A DNA stretch of 64,000 nt from Marinomonas posidonica_A (GTDB taxonomy: Bacteria; Pseudomonadota; Gammaproteobacteria; Pseudomonadales; Marinomonadaceae): NCBI RefSeq assembly GCF_043643765.1, contig NZ_JBHZSP010000008.1, positions 124,001 to 188,000 of the forward strand, in the 5' to 3' direction. Shown here piece by piece: positions 35,598 to 45,323 of the stretch; within the stretch, counting starts at the first letter, position 1; every line of letters begins with the position of its first letter. The notes under the pieces are model-generated. The model ran no database searches, was not told the origin of the DNA, and saw nothing but the letters and a program-made list of their open reading frames with translations. The position numbers were made by a program, and so were the translations under genes.

Positions 35598-36384
35598 CTA
35601 TAAAGTTTTCAACTGTTTGCACACAAGCCTCTTCCTCTTCCAGAAACGCTTGATGGGCACAATTTGGCATAATCAAAGTCTCTTGTAGAGGGTTTACGTC
35701 CGTCTGCTGCTCTAAACATTGCGCAGACACGAGCGCATCCTTACCACCAAATATGTGTAAATTTGGTCTATCCAATAAAGACAGTTCACGACGCACATCA
35801 AGTGACTTAAGCATACGCAAACCACCAATTAAAGCCGCCTGATTCAAGGTAACGACAGGCAATAAGGACTGCAATTGCTTAACCAATTGACGTTCGTTCT
35901 GCGCCCCTTTAGCCTGCAACATCACAAAACGCTTAAGGCCCTGCTCTGGCTGCTGATCAACCAAGGAAGCAAAGCCATCAAAATCGACGCATGGCATAGC
36001 ATCAGACCAACTATCTCGCTGTACAAAACTAGGGGAACTGGAAACAGTAATAAGCCCTTTAACGCAACTGGAACGACGAGCCGCTACATAAGTTGAGATC
36101 ATCCCACCCAAGGACCACCCCAACCACCAAGCCTCTTTAGGGGCCACATCAATTAGCTGTTCAGTCAGCGCATCAATATCATAATTTGGCCCAATGCGAG
36201 TACGAGAGATCCACTGTTCATCAAGAGAAATTCCAGGCAAGTTCGCTACCACAACATAGAAACGCTCACTCAAGCGTCGCGCAAAATTCGCCATTACCTC
36301 TTTTGGCATGGCCCAACCAGACACCATAAATATCGCTTGTTTAGACTCGTCGCCAAAAGCTTCCGTTTCAATAGGTGTGCGCAT
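35581..36384 (-). CDS. bioH: pimeloyl-ACP methyl ester carboxylesterase BioH
   Basis: A 267-residue alpha/beta hydrolase. The catalytic triad can be read: Ser91 in GWSLGG, Asp216 in GGKDALV, His244 in NCAHQAF. BioH hydrolyses pimeloyl-ACP methyl ester, ending BioC's cycle. Its place between bioF and bioC supports BioH over a generic esterase. ATG at 36384 has GAGGGG just upstream; a TTG four codons earlier was rejected. Confidence 0.85.
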   Translation of the reverse strand: MRTPIETEAFGDESKQAIFMVSGWAMPKEVMANFARRLSERFYVVVANLPGISLDEQWISRTRIGPNYDIDALTEQLIDVAPKEAWWLGWSLGGMISTYVAARRSSCVKGLITVSSSPSFVQRDSWSDAMPCVDFDGFASLVDQQPEQGLKRFVMLQAKGAQNERQLVKQLQSLLPVVTLNQAALIGGLRMLKSLDVRRELSLLDRPNLHIFGGKDALVSAQCLEQQTDVNPLQETLIMPNCAHQAFLEEEEACVQTVENFIDANNS

Positions 36385-36396
36385 GCTACCCCTCAA

Positions 36397-37578
36397 TTAT
36401 TTAGCCGTTAATACTTGCTCAAGTGCGTCACATAATAACACTAAATCTTGCGTTGAGTGTCCAGCACTCAGGGTAATTCTCAATCTCGCCTTACCGTTTG
36501 GAACAGTCGGCGGCCGAATCGCAGTACACCAGACCCCCAATGCTTTCAGCTGCTCACTCACCGCCAAGGCTGCCGAGCTATCACCTATCACAACTGGCTG
36601 AATAGCGGTTTCAGACGCCATCAACTCAACCGGTAAATCCTTCATACGCTGACGAAAATAATCGATATGCCCAGTCAATTTCGCTCTCCGATCTTCCCCT
36701 TCTTGAGAACAGATCAGCTGCAATGCAGCCATACTTGCGCCAGCCATGGCTGGCGACATGGATGTGGTATACACATAAGGGCGAGCGAACTGAGTCAAAT
36801 AGTCCGCGAAATCCTGTGTCGTCGCAACAAAAGCACCAGAGGTTCCAAATGCTTTACCAAACGTCCCCATTAATAATGGAACTTGTGTCATCCCTAAATC
36901 GGATAACGCTAAACTACCTCGCCCCTCTTTACCCAAACACCCTAATCCATGCGCATCATCAACCATAAAAGTCCAATCATGCAAAGAAGCCAAAGTCGAC
37001 AACTCCGATAAAGGTGCTATGTCTCCGTCCATACTAAAAACGCCGTCCGTCACCAACAACCCACTTTGCTCGGATTTCGCCATCAGCTTTTTAGCACTCA
37101 AAGGGTCAGCATGAAGATAGCGACGCAGTGGCGCCTGCGCTAACTGAGCACCATCAATTAAAGAAGCATGATTTAATTTATCCTGAATGACTGGGCGTTG
37201 TGTATTTGCTAAGGCAGAGATAACCCCTAGATTGGCCATATAACCTGTGCTGAATAGCAAAACACGTTCGTATCCAAGCCAATCCGCTAACGCTTCCTCC
37301 AGCCTTTGGTGGGGAGCCAGGTGTCCCGCAACCAAATGCGAAGCACCGCCACCAACACCATACTCTTCAGCACTTTGCTGCATGGCACGAATCAATAAAG
37401 GATGATTTGCTAACCCCAAATAATCGTTAGAGCAAAACGCAGTATAAGGTCGACCATTTATTTGAGTATGGGGAATTTGAGGACTATCTAAGGTAACCGT
37501 GTGACGCATCAGGTCTTGACGACGCCTTTCATCAAGCGCCGCCAACACCCATGAAGGCGTATTAAACGCTGGCTTCAT
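36397..37578 (-). CDS. bioF: 8-amino-7-oxononanoate synthase BioF
   Basis: The 393-residue PLP enzyme joins pimeloyl-ACP and alanine. The PLP lysine is Lys242 in GTFGKAFG; FSTGYMANLGV and VDDAHGLG are also typical. The ATG at 37578 gives the family length and starts inside the end of bioB (17-base overlap); longer in-frame starts run deep into bioB and were rejected. Confidence 0.95.
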   Translation of the reverse strand: MKPAFNTPSWVLAALDERRRQDLMRHTVTLDSPQIPHTQINGRPYTAFCSNDYLGLANHPLLIRAMQQSAEEYGVGGGASHLVAGHLAPHQRLEEALADWLGYERVLLFSTGYMANLGVISALANTQRPVIQDKLNHASLIDGAQLAQAPLRRYLHADPLSAKKLMAKSEQSGLLVTDGVFSMDGDIAPLSELSTLASLHDWTFMVDDAHGLGCLGKEGRGSLALSDLGMTQVPLLMGTFGKAFGTSGAFVATTQDFADYLTQFARPYVYTTSMSPAMAGASMAALQLICSQEGEDRRAKLTGHIDYFRQRMKDLPVELMASETAIQPVVIGDSSAALAVSEQLKALGVWCTAIRPPTVPNGKARLRITLSAGHSTQDLVLLCDALEQVLTAK

Positions 37579-38632
37579 AAAAAAACTTAGCATCTTCTTG
37601 TTTGACGACTTGAGCAGCAATGGCTTCAGCCACCGCTTCGTCAGAATGCTCTTCTCGCTTCTCTGGGTTGATACCCAATTTTGCAAACAACGCCATGTCT
37701 TTATCTGCTTCAGGGTTACCTGTGGTTAGCAGTTTCTCGCCATAGAAAATGGAGTTTGCGCCAGCCATGAAGCATAACGCTTGTGTCTGCTCATTCATTC
37801 CTTGGCGGCCAGCCGATAAACGCACATGAGATTTAGGCATAATGATTCGAGCAACCGCGATGGTGCGAATGAATTCAAATGTGTCTAAATCATCCACATT
37901 CTCAAGCGGTGTACCTTCTACTTTTACCAGCATATTGATCGGCACACTTTCTGGGTGTGGTTGCATTTGCGACAATTGACGCAACAACCCAACGCGGTCT
38001 TTTTGCTCCTCCCCCATTCCCATGATACCGCCACAACATAACTTGATGCCCGAATCACGAACACGAGAAAGAGTATCCAAACGATCTTGATAACTACGCG
38101 TGGTGATAATGCTGTCGTAATATTCCGCAGAAGTATCTAAGTTATGATTGTAATAATCCAAACCGGCATCCGAAAGACGTTTAGCCTGATCATCATTCAA
38201 GGTACCTAAGGTCACACAAGACTCTAAACCAAGCGACTTAACCCCTTTGATCATTTCCAATACGTAAGGAAAATCTTTTTCCGAAGGATGCTTCCAAGCC
38301 GCGCCCATACAGAAACGACTAGCGCCCTTTTCTTTTGCAAGAGCCGCCTCTTCAAGCACCTTTCTCACTTCCATTAATTTCTCTTTTTCAAGCTCTGTAT
38401 TATAGTGGCCACTTTGCGGACAATATTTACAGTCTTCCGGACAAGCACCTGTTTTAATGGATAAGAGGGTGCTTACCTGAACCTCATTAGGTGCGAAATG
38501 TTCTCTATGGACGGTCTGAGCACGAAACATCAAATCCATGAACGGAAGATCAAATAAAGCTTTTATCTCTGCATGAGTCCAATCAAAGCGTGGACCAGTA
38601 GAATTCATTGAAGCGGTGTTTGAAACAGACAT
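37562..38632 (-). CDS. bioB: biotin synthase BioB
   Basis: A 356-residue radical SAM enzyme that inserts sulfur into dethiobiotin. The CxxxCxxC cluster motif is C64, C68 and C71 (GACPEDCKYCPQSGHY); YNHNLDTS and SAGRQGMNEQTQALCF carry further conserved residues of the second cluster site. ATG at 38632 follows GAGGG by four bases. It leads the minus-strand bio operon; the start is 35 bases from comF on the other strand. Confidence 0.97.
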   Translation of the reverse strand: MSVSNTASMNSTGPRFDWTHAEIKALFDLPFMDLMFRAQTVHREHFAPNEVQVSTLLSIKTGACPEDCKYCPQSGHYNTELEKEKLMEVRKVLEEAALAKEKGASRFCMGAAWKHPSEKDFPYVLEMIKGVKSLGLESCVTLGTLNDDQAKRLSDAGLDYYNHNLDTSAEYYDSIITTRSYQDRLDTLSRVRDSGIKLCCGGIMGMGEEQKDRVGLLRQLSQMQPHPESVPINMLVKVEGTPLENVDDLDTFEFIRTIAVARIIMPKSHVRLSAGRQGMNEQTQALCFMAGANSIFYGEKLLTTGNPEADKDMALFAKLGINPEKREEHSDEAVAEAIAAQVVKQEDAKFFYEASV

Positions 38633-38661
38633 AATACCCTCGAACATGAAATAATGGAGCA

Positions 38662-38689
38662 ATACTAATGGACTGGAAATTGCTGTCAA
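38662..38689 (-). promoter_or_regulatory. candidate sigma-70 promoter of the bioB operon
   Basis: On the minus strand, TTGACA (38684-38689) and TAGTAT (38662-38667) are separated by 16 bases, about 30 bases upstream of the bioB ATG. The -35 is perfect and the -10 matches four of six. The site overlaps the start of the comF coding region. Confidence 0.55.
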
Positions 38690-39414
38690 CTACAAAATTT
38701 AAAGAGATTTACTACAGGTTAATTTTTAGACAGTGCTATTTATGCCAATCCCCTAGCAAACACATCTTTTGCCATCACTGCCAAAAAGGCCTTAACCCCA
38801 ACCTAATCTGCTGCCAGCAATGCAAACGCCCTAGCAACCAAACACAATTGATCTGCGGACAATGTCAAAGCAACAAACCAAGCTATCAAGTTTGCGTAGC
38901 CCCTTATTTATTTAGTGGCACCATGCGAACCCTTATCCATCAGATCAAATTTAACCACGGCGGGCATTTTATTCGCCCACTAACAGAGCGCATGTGCCAA
39001 AATTTAGTGGCCGAATACCAATCTCGACTCTGGCCACAACAACTGCTCTTTGTGCCAAGCCACCCCAAGCGCATTCGACAACGAGGCTTTTGCCAAACTC
39101 AACTTATGGCCAAGCAGCTGCACAAACAACTTCAACCAATACTTGGAAAAGCGACGCCAAGCCTTCCCAAGACAAACCCGATCATCAAGGTTCTACACAG
39201 CCAAGCGCAGCACACCCTACCTCGTAAAGCTCGATTAACCGCCCCCAACAAAAGCTATCAGATACAAGGCCAGATTGCGGAACATGTGGCGTTATTTGAT
39301 GATGTTATGACGACAGGCAGCACAATCGAGGCCTGCTGCAAACAACTAATGAAAGCCGGCGCCAAACGCATTGATGTTTGGGTCATCGCCAGAACACCAG
39401 ACAAACCCCATTAA
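38668..39414 (+). CDS. comF: ComF family phosphoribosyltransferase-like protein
   Basis: A 248-residue protein with an N-terminal zinc-ribbon pair (C-x2-C motifs at about 23-64: CYLC, CHHC, CQQC, CGQC) and a C-terminal phosphoribosyltransferase domain ending in the PRPP loop ALFDDVMTTGST. ComF/GntX proteins are linked to DNA uptake or to use of DNA as food; the biochemical role is not settled. It lies between the divergent bioB and bioA, as in many gammaproteobacteria. GGAG lies eight bases before the ATG. Confidence 0.93.
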   Translation: MDWKLLSTTKFKEIYYRLIFRQCYLCQSPSKHIFCHHCQKGLNPNLICCQQCKRPSNQTQLICGQCQSNKPSYQVCVAPYLFSGTMRTLIHQIKFNHGGHFIRPLTERMCQNLVAEYQSRLWPQQLLFVPSHPKRIRQRGFCQTQLMAKQLHKQLQPILGKATPSLPKTNPIIKVLHSQAQHTLPRKARLTAPNKSYQIQGQIAEHVALFDDVMTTGSTIEACCKQLMKAGAKRIDVWVIARTPDKPH

Positions 39415-39481
39415 CTTACCCTCTGGTCATTTATATTGGCTTTGTTTAGTATGCCCGCAGAACCTACAAAGGCGTCACATT

Positions 39482-40768
39482 ATGCAAAATGAGCTATCAC
39501 AACACGACTATTTAGCCCTAGACAAACAACTACTCTGGCACCCTTACACCTCCATGAGCCATCCAAGCCCACAGTTTTTGGTCGACAGCGCTCAAGGCTG
39601 TGAAATCACTTTAAGCAATGGCAAGACCCTCATTGATGGCATGTCTTCTTGGTGGAGTGTCATTCATGGCTACAATCACCCGGTCATGAACCAAGCCATA
39701 CAAACGCAGTTAAGCCAGTTTTCCCATGTGATGTTTGGTGGTTTAACGCACAAACCAGCCATTCATCTTGCTAAACAGCTGATCGACATGACGCCAGAGC
39801 CATTACAACGCGTTTTCTTCTCCGATTCTGGCTCCGTTTCTGTGGAAGTGGCTTTAAAAATGGCGATTCAGTATTGGCACACCCAAGGCAAAGCCGATAA
39901 ACAATTCTTTGTCACACCCAGAAGCGGCTATCATGGCGATACGTTCGCTGCCATGTCTGTTTGCGACCCCGAAAATGGCATGCATAACCTGTTCACAGGC
40001 GCTCTTACCCAACAACATTTCATCTCACCACCGCCAACAGGGGTAAACTCGCCAGTCGATCCAGAATACCTTGCTGAAATTCGTCATGTACTGACAGAGA
40101 ACCATCACAAGATTGCCGGATTCATCATCGAGCCTGTTGTACAAAACGCTGGCGGCATGCGCTTTTACAACCCAGATTATCTGAATCACATTCGCTCACT
40201 CTGTGACGAATTCGACATTCTGCTGATCTTTGACGAAATTGCCACAGGCTTTGGACGAACAGGAAAACTCTTTGCCACCGAACACAGCAATATTTGCCCT
40301 GACATTATGTGTGTAGGTAAAGCCTTAACAGGAGGCTACATGACCTTAGCGGCCACCCTAACAAACGATAAAGTGGCTTTTGGCATTAGTGAAAACGGGG
40401 GGGTATTCATGCACGGACCAACCTTTATGGCCAACCCTTTAGCCTGCGCTGCTGCGAACGCCAGTTTATCCTTACTAGATTCTACCGACATAACCGAAAC
40501 CGTTGCCCAGCTTGAAGACTGGCTTAATCAAGCCCTCTCGCCTTGTTTGTCATTGGACCCCGTCAAAGATGTCCGCTGTCTAGGTGCCATTGGCGTTGTT
40601 GAACTTCATGAGCCAATCAATCTAAATGACATACAACCTAGGTTCGTTGAACTGGGAGTTTGGATTCGCCCATTTGGAAGACTCATCTACCTAATGCCAC
40701 CTTATGTCATCAGCCAACAAGACGTTCAAAAGCTGGGAGAAGCCATTTATACGATTCTCAGTCAATAG
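39482..40768 (+). CDS. bioA: adenosylmethionine-8-amino-7-oxononanoate aminotransferase BioA
   Basis: A 428-residue class III aminotransferase that makes 7,8-diaminopelargonate. The PLP lysine is Lys280 in CVGKALTGG; SSWWSVIHGYNHP and FDEIATGFGRTG are BioA signatures. ATG at 39482 matches the usual N-terminus; the frame is open further upstream through the end of comF but that would add 37 unlikely residues. It is 67 bases after comF and is followed by a strong terminator. Confidence 0.96.
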   Translation: MQNELSQHDYLALDKQLLWHPYTSMSHPSPQFLVDSAQGCEITLSNGKTLIDGMSSWWSVIHGYNHPVMNQAIQTQLSQFSHVMFGGLTHKPAIHLAKQLIDMTPEPLQRVFFSDSGSVSVEVALKMAIQYWHTQGKADKQFFVTPRSGYHGDTFAAMSVCDPENGMHNLFTGALTQQHFISPPPTGVNSPVDPEYLAEIRHVLTENHHKIAGFIIEPVVQNAGGMRFYNPDYLNHIRSLCDEFDILLIFDEIATGFGRTGKLFATEHSNICPDIMCVGKALTGGYMTLAATLTNDKVAFGISENGGVFMHGPTFMANPLACAAANASLSLLDSTDITETVAQLEDWLNQALSPCLSLDPVKDVRCLGAIGVVELHEPINLNDIQPRFVELGVWIRPFGRLIYLMPPYVISQQDVQKLGEAIYTILSQ

Positions 40769-40773
40769 ACCCC

Positions 40774-40813
40774 AAAGAGCCCTTTGTGAATCATTTCAGC
40801 AAAGGGCTCTTTT
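40774..40813 (+). terminator. Rho-independent terminator after bioA
   Basis: AAAGAGCCCTTTG (40774-40786) and CAAAGGGCTCTTT (40800-40812) form a perfect 13-base stem with a 13-base loop, followed by T-rich sequence. It begins 5 bases after the bioA stop. The A-rich left flank means it may also serve the MCP gene that converges from the other side. Confidence 0.9.
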
Positions 40814-40843
40814 ATTCAAGTCAGGAATTCATTCTAAAAACGT

Positions 40844-42406
40844 CTATTGCTTCATGCGCTCAGCAAGGTTACCTTGCTCATAAGCCTCTTCTTCAATATG
40901 AGTAATATTTAACACAATATTTTCAGCACGCTCAATGCTATTTACACTCAACTCATCGACCAATTCCATTTTGTCGTTTAAGTTACGCGCCACTTCTGCT
41001 TGCTCCTCTGAAGAAACATTAATTTGTGAGGTCATCTCCACTACACGCTGAATAGACGCTTCTATTTCACTCATTTTTTCTGCGACCTGATTCACACTTT
41101 CAACCCCTTGCTGAGCCACTAGAGCGCCTTTATCTATGGTCGACGTGACGTCAGAAGTTTTCTTTTTCAATTCCTCTGTCATGCTGTGAATACTTTGTGT
41201 AGCATTTTGTGTGCGAATGGCTAACGCTCGCACTTCGTCCGCCACCACCGCAAATCCTCGCCCAGCCTCACCGGCGCGAGCTGACTCAATTGCTGCATTC
41301 AGTGCCAACAAGTTAGTCTGTTCGGCAATATCACTAATTGAGCGAACTAGTTCGTTAATCTTATCGCTTTGCTCAGATAACACAGAAACCACTTGTTTGG
41401 CCTCTGCCACTTCTTGATAAACCTGACCAATCGTAGTCCCTGTTTGCTGCGCAAGATGACGACTTTCCAGCGTTAAACTGCCAACCGCTTCTGTCGCTTC
41501 AACGGCCACCTGAATATGGGATGACACTTGAGTCACACTAGAAAGCAATTGTGAACTTGCTGCAACAACGTCTTGGAACGTTCCGCGCTGTTTATTAAAG
41601 TTCGTCAAATTGGTGGTCACGCTGGCTTTCGCGTCCGAAGCTCGCTTACTTAATTGATTCGCCCCTTCTTTCAGACGATAACGAAACGTATGGCCGGCCG
41701 CTTCTTGATGAATTTTGTCAAAGCGAATAGTGGCTTTAGCTCCCACAGAACGACAATACAGATACTGGCCAATCGGATTTTTCGACTCTTCAGACAACAA
41801 AGCGACCAACTCATTAACAGACCGACCTTGAAGAAAAACCAACCCAGCTCCTAGCAAGGCCAACAGAGGCGCCATCACTTGATAAAATAGGTTTCCAGAC
41901 AACACGCCAGCACACGCCAGCAATAGGAAACACAAGAGCACAGGCCAACTCGCATTCGCCAAATGCGAGGTTACCTTAGTAGACCAAGGTAAAAGACTTT
42001 TTCCGGCATTAATTCGATCATAAATGAATTGAGCATGTTGTTTTTCAGCCTTAGTCGCTTTTCGACGAACAGACTCATAACCAATGACTTTGCTGCCATC
42101 CAACAGGGGACTCACGTGTGCACTCACCCAATAATGATCGCCATTTTCACAACGATTTTTTACTATCCCCATCCAACTGCGACCTTGTTTTAGGTTCGCC
42201 CACATATCAGCAAACACAGCAGATGGCACGTCTGGGTGTCGAATCAAGTTGTGAGGCGCACCAATCAGGCTCGCCTGCTGATAACCCGCCACCTCACAAA
42301 ACGCATCATTAACGAAAGTAATTCGCCCTTTCACATCCGTGCTGGATACTAAAACATCGCTTTCAGGAAAGTCATTTTCCTTTCCAGTTACAGGCATCTT
42401 GCGCAT
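40844..42406 (-). CDS. PAS-containing methyl-accepting chemotaxis protein (Aer-like)
   Basis: A 520-residue receptor with an N-terminal PAS domain (about 16-120, GRITFVNDAFCEVAGY), two close membrane helices (about 153-171 and 175-194) and no periplasmic domain, then a cytoplasmic signalling domain with the conserved hairpin (EQTNLLALNAAIESARAGE). The layout is that of Aer-type energy or redox sensors; the bound cofactor cannot be told from sequence. No CheR-docking pentapeptide is at the C-terminus (AERMKQ). GAGG lies seven bases upstream of the ATG. I see no sigma-28 promoter in the 73 bases before it. Confidence 0.9.
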   Translation of the reverse strand: MRKMPVTGKENDFPESDVLVSSTDVKGRITFVNDAFCEVAGYQQASLIGAPHNLIRHPDVPSAVFADMWANLKQGRSWMGIVKNRCENGDHYWVSAHVSPLLDGSKVIGYESVRRKATKAEKQHAQFIYDRINAGKSLLPWSTKVTSHLANASWPVLLCFLLLACAGVLSGNLFYQVMAPLLALLGAGLVFLQGRSVNELVALLSEESKNPIGQYLYCRSVGAKATIRFDKIHQEAAGHTFRYRLKEGANQLSKRASDAKASVTTNLTNFNKQRGTFQDVVAASSQLLSSVTQVSSHIQVAVEATEAVGSLTLESRHLAQQTGTTIGQVYQEVAEAKQVVSVLSEQSDKINELVRSISDIAEQTNLLALNAAIESARAGEAGRGFAVVADEVRALAIRTQNATQSIHSMTEELKKKTSDVTSTIDKGALVAQQGVESVNQVAEKMSEIEASIQRVVEMTSQINVSSEEQAEVARNLNDKMELVDELSVNSIERAENIVLNITHIEEEAYEQGNLAERMKQ

Positions 42407-42479
42407 ACATCATCCTCGACCTAATCGTTATTATTTTAAGATGCGAGCCATCGCACCTAAGCTCATTTTTAATTACACA

Positions 42480-43856
42480 TTATTCATCATCAAAATCACG
42501 GTACGCGTCTGGTGCCAAGTCTTCAAAGCGAGTGTACTTACCCACAAAGGCCAAACGACAAGTACCAATTGGCCCGTTACGCTGTTTACCTATAATGATT
42601 TCTGCGATTCCTTTATGGGGCGTATCTTCATGATACACCTCATCTCGATATACAAAGGAGATCACATCCGCATCCTGCTCAATCGCTCCGGATTCACGCA
42701 AATCCGAGTTAACTGGGCGCTTATTGGGGCGATTCTCCAAACTACGGTTGAGCTGAGAAAGTGCCACCATAGGACAATCCATTTCTTTGGCTATGGCTTT
42801 TAGAGACCGAGATATTTCAGAAATCTCATTCGTTCGACCTTCAGTAAAACCTGGAATCTGCATTAATTGAAGATAATCGACCATGATAAGAGCCACACCA
42901 CCATGCTCTCGGGCAATACGACGCACGCGAGATCGCATCTCAGTCGGACTAATGCCACCTGTATCATCAATGAATAACTTTCTGTCTTTCAGCATTTTCA
43001 CTGCAGACATCAATTTATCCCAGTCTTCTTGAATCAACTGTCCCGAACGCATACGCGTTTGATCAATTCGCCCTAGCGACGACAACATACGCATCATCAA
43101 GGACTCTGAAGGCATCTCCAAACTAAACACAATAACAGGAAGATCACTGATCATCGCGGCATTTTCAACTAAGTTCATCGCAAAGGTCGTTTTACCCATA
43201 GATGGACGTCCCGCCACAATAACCAAGTCCGCCGGTTGTAAACCTGCGGTCATAGCATCCAGATCGGTAAAACCAGTACTGAGTCCAGTGATCGCACCCT
43301 CTTGATGATAAAGTTCATCAATTTTATCAACCGTCGCACTCAAAATATCCGAGGCAATGCGTGGACCGCCTTTCTTTTCACCTCCTTCGGCAATTTGAAA
43401 AATCTTACGCTCCGCCTCATCCAACACTTCCGCTGCCGTCATCCCTTCAGGATGAAAAGCACGAGAGGAAATATCATTGGTAGTCGAAATCAAACGCCGC
43501 AAGATTGAACGTTCGCGCACGATGTCTGCGTACGAAGCAATGTTAGACGCACTGGGAGTCGCTTCAGCCACTTCGATTAAGTAAGCCATCCCACCAATTG
43601 CGTCAAGATCCCCTCGCTTATCTAAGCGTTCACCAATGGTCACCACATCAACCGGCTCAGACTCATCTGCTAACCGGGCAATTACTGAAAAGATCAGCTT
43701 ATGCTCGGGACGATAAAAGTCATCAGCAATGACCAGCTCGGAGACTTTCTCCCAAGCCTGTGGGTCCAACATCAAACCGCCAACGACAGAACGTTCAGCT
43801 TCTACCGAATATGGAGGCAACTTAATAGAAGCCACTTCAGAATCATCTAATTGCAC
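42480..43856 (-). CDS. dnaB: replicative DNA helicase DnaB
   Basis: A 458-residue hexameric helicase: N-terminal domain (LPPYSVEAERSVVGGLMLDP), linker, and RecA-like domain with Walker A GRPSMGKTT, Walker B VDYLQLM and SDLRESGAIEQDAD. It unwinds DNA at the replication fork. The only plausible start is GTG at 43856. It lies after the ribosomal rpsF-rplI operon, a common gammaproteobacterial order, and is separated from it by a terminator. Confidence 0.97.
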   Translation of the reverse strand: MQLDDSEVASIKLPPYSVEAERSVVGGLMLDPQAWEKVSELVIADDFYRPEHKLIFSVIARLADESEPVDVVTIGERLDKRGDLDAIGGMAYLIEVAEATPSASNIASYADIVRERSILRRLISTTNDISSRAFHPEGMTAAEVLDEAERKIFQIAEGGEKKGGPRIASDILSATVDKIDELYHQEGAITGLSTGFTDLDAMTAGLQPADLVIVAGRPSMGKTTFAMNLVENAAMISDLPVIVFSLEMPSESLMMRMLSSLGRIDQTRMRSGQLIQEDWDKLMSAVKMLKDRKLFIDDTGGISPTEMRSRVRRIAREHGGVALIMVDYLQLMQIPGFTEGRTNEISEISRSLKAIAKEMDCPMVALSQLNRSLENRPNKRPVNSDLRESGAIEQDADVISFVYRDEVYHEDTPHKGIAEIIIGKQRNGPIGTCRLAFVGKYTRFEDLAPDAYRDFDDE

Positions 43857-43914
43857 GCAACAATATCCATCTATAAAAGGTCAAAAAACAATGGGATTAG
43901 CTTATCACGGCCAC

Positions 43915-43955
43915 AAAAAAAGGGCATCTTGCAATCAGCAAGACACCCTTTTTTT
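43915..43955 (-). terminator. Rho-independent terminator of the rpsF-rplI operon
   Basis: An A7-GGG...TCTTGC arm (43915-43932) pairs with GCAAGA...CCC-T7 (43938-43955), with one two-base mismatch and a five-base loop. It lies 24 bases after the rplI stop and ends in a run of T on the minus strand. Confidence 0.9.
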
Positions 43956-43978
43956 AGCAAATAATTTATCGAAATAAA

Positions 43979-44422
43979 TTATTCAGCTGTAACAGCCAAT
44001 GTCACAGTAACAACAACTTCAGAGTGAAGTTGAAGATCGATCTCGAAAGAACCTGTGTGGCGGATTGTACCTTCAGGTAGACGAACTTCTGCTTTAGATA
44101 CTTCTACTTCTGCAGAAATAACGTCAGCGATGTCGCGAGTACCGATAGAACCAAAAAGCTTACCTTCATCACCAGCATTCGCTGCGATTGTGAAAGTTTT
44201 ACCTTCTAGTGATTGAGCACGCGTTTCAGCAGCGGCTTTACGCTCTGCTGCTTGAGCTTCAAGCTCAGCACGACGCTCTTCAAAGCTAGCCAAGTTAGCT
44301 TTTGTAGCCATTACAGCTTTTTTGTTTGGAATCAAAAAGTTACGAGCGTAGCCTGGTTTAACAACTGCAACGTCACCAATACCGCCTAGCTTGTTTACTT
44401 TGTCGAGTAGAATAACTTCCAT
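43979..44422 (-). CDS. rplI: 50S ribosomal protein L9
   Basis: The 147-residue protein starts MEVILLDKVNKLGG and has the L9 N-terminal globular domain (GYARNFLIPNKKAV), a long central helix and a C-terminal domain. The ATG at 44422 has AGGTG six bases upstream; an in-frame GTG three codons earlier overlaps this site. It is the last gene of the rpsF-rpsR operon. Confidence 0.97.
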   Translation of the reverse strand: MEVILLDKVNKLGGIGDVAVVKPGYARNFLIPNKKAVMATKANLASFEERRAELEAQAAERKAAAETRAQSLEGKTFTIAANAGDEGKLFGSIGTRDIADVISAEVEVSKAEVRLPEGTIRHTGSFEIDLQLHSEVVVTVTLAVTAE

Positions 44423-44441
44423 CTCGATCACCTCTAATTAA

Positions 44442-45305
44442 TCATTCGCTATCACTTGAGTTGGACGCCTTACCTTGGATCTTGGAACGTATATCAACAA
44501 AACTATCAATCACGCAGAGCGCGATCAAAAGATTCGCAAAATAAACATTCAGGATAAAAAATCCCACCAGATAAAATGCGATCAGTCCAACAACCCCAAT
44601 TTCTTTTTTTGCTAAAATACCGTGTACTAATGCTAACCCTGGCAATATCAAAGCAGGTACGGCGGCTTGAGAAAGCACAGAAAATGCCCCTCCTACACTC
44701 TCACCAATCAATATCATAGCGCCGAGCACTAGACTGAATGCCACAGGCAATCTTAATTGATGAAATTCGCTACGTAACCCTCCTGGATTATAGAGCCCCG
44801 CTTGCCATTTTCTCGCCAATAAAAGCGCAAGAACCGCAATCACCACTTGGAAAATGGACACTGCCATCACCGCCTGGGAAAAGATCATAGATCTTTCGGG
44901 TATTTCAACCGCTTCTCTCTGTAAAACAGTCTGAACCAAGTCAACAGCAAAGTTCAAAACATCAGACATAAGCAGGGGTTGAATCAAGGTATTAAATGAC
45001 GCCAGTAAACTGCCGACTAATAACACCCAACTCCACGACATTGTTACTCTTAACAAATAAGCTAACAACGCCACATCCAACATAACCAGTAATGCTGTCG
45101 CATCACCTTGAAGCATCCAGATAACAAAACCTGGCAAACAGCCCCAAGCAAAAACCGGTATTCCTTCTTTTACACCTTTACGAAGTACCACTAAGCCTAA
45201 AATGGCAGCCGCCAGCCAAAACATAATCGGGATCAATCCAAACGCCAACACACCAATGATGGCGTTACGACGTCTATCCATTACCCATTTAGCTAAACCG
45301 CTCAT
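44442..45305 (-). CDS. DUF2232/YybS-like integral membrane protein
   Basis: A 287-residue protein with about eight hydrophobic segments throughout its length. A membrane protein of this type (DUF2232) lies between rpsR and rplI in many gammaproteobacteria including Pseudomonas; its function is not known. It is 18 bases after rpsR and 19 before rplI, so it is co-transcribed with the ribosomal genes. Confidence 0.75.
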   Translation of the reverse strand: MSGLAKWVMDRRRNAIIGVLAFGLIPIMFWLAAAILGLVVLRKGVKEGIPVFAWGCLPGFVIWMLQGDATALLVMLDVALLAYLLRVTMSWSWVLLVGSLLASFNTLIQPLLMSDVLNFAVDLVQTVLQREAVEIPERSMIFSQAVMAVSIFQVVIAVLALLLARKWQAGLYNPGGLRSEFHQLRLPVAFSLVLGAMILIGESVGGAFSVLSQAAVPALILPGLALVHGILAKKEIGVVGLIAFYLVGFFILNVYFANLLIALCVIDSFVDIRSKIQGKASNSSDSE

Positions 45306-45323
45306 TAAGGTACTTCTTGCCTA

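Noticed and set aside
38684..38721. BirA operator upstream of bioB
   Set aside because: The half-sites near GTCAACTACAA and CTACAGGTTAA do not form the expected dyad and lie inside comF coding sequence.
42407..42479. Sigma-28 promoter before the MCP gene
   Set aside because: A TAAA and a GCGAT-like block are present but their spacing is about three bases too short and the -10 matches poorly.
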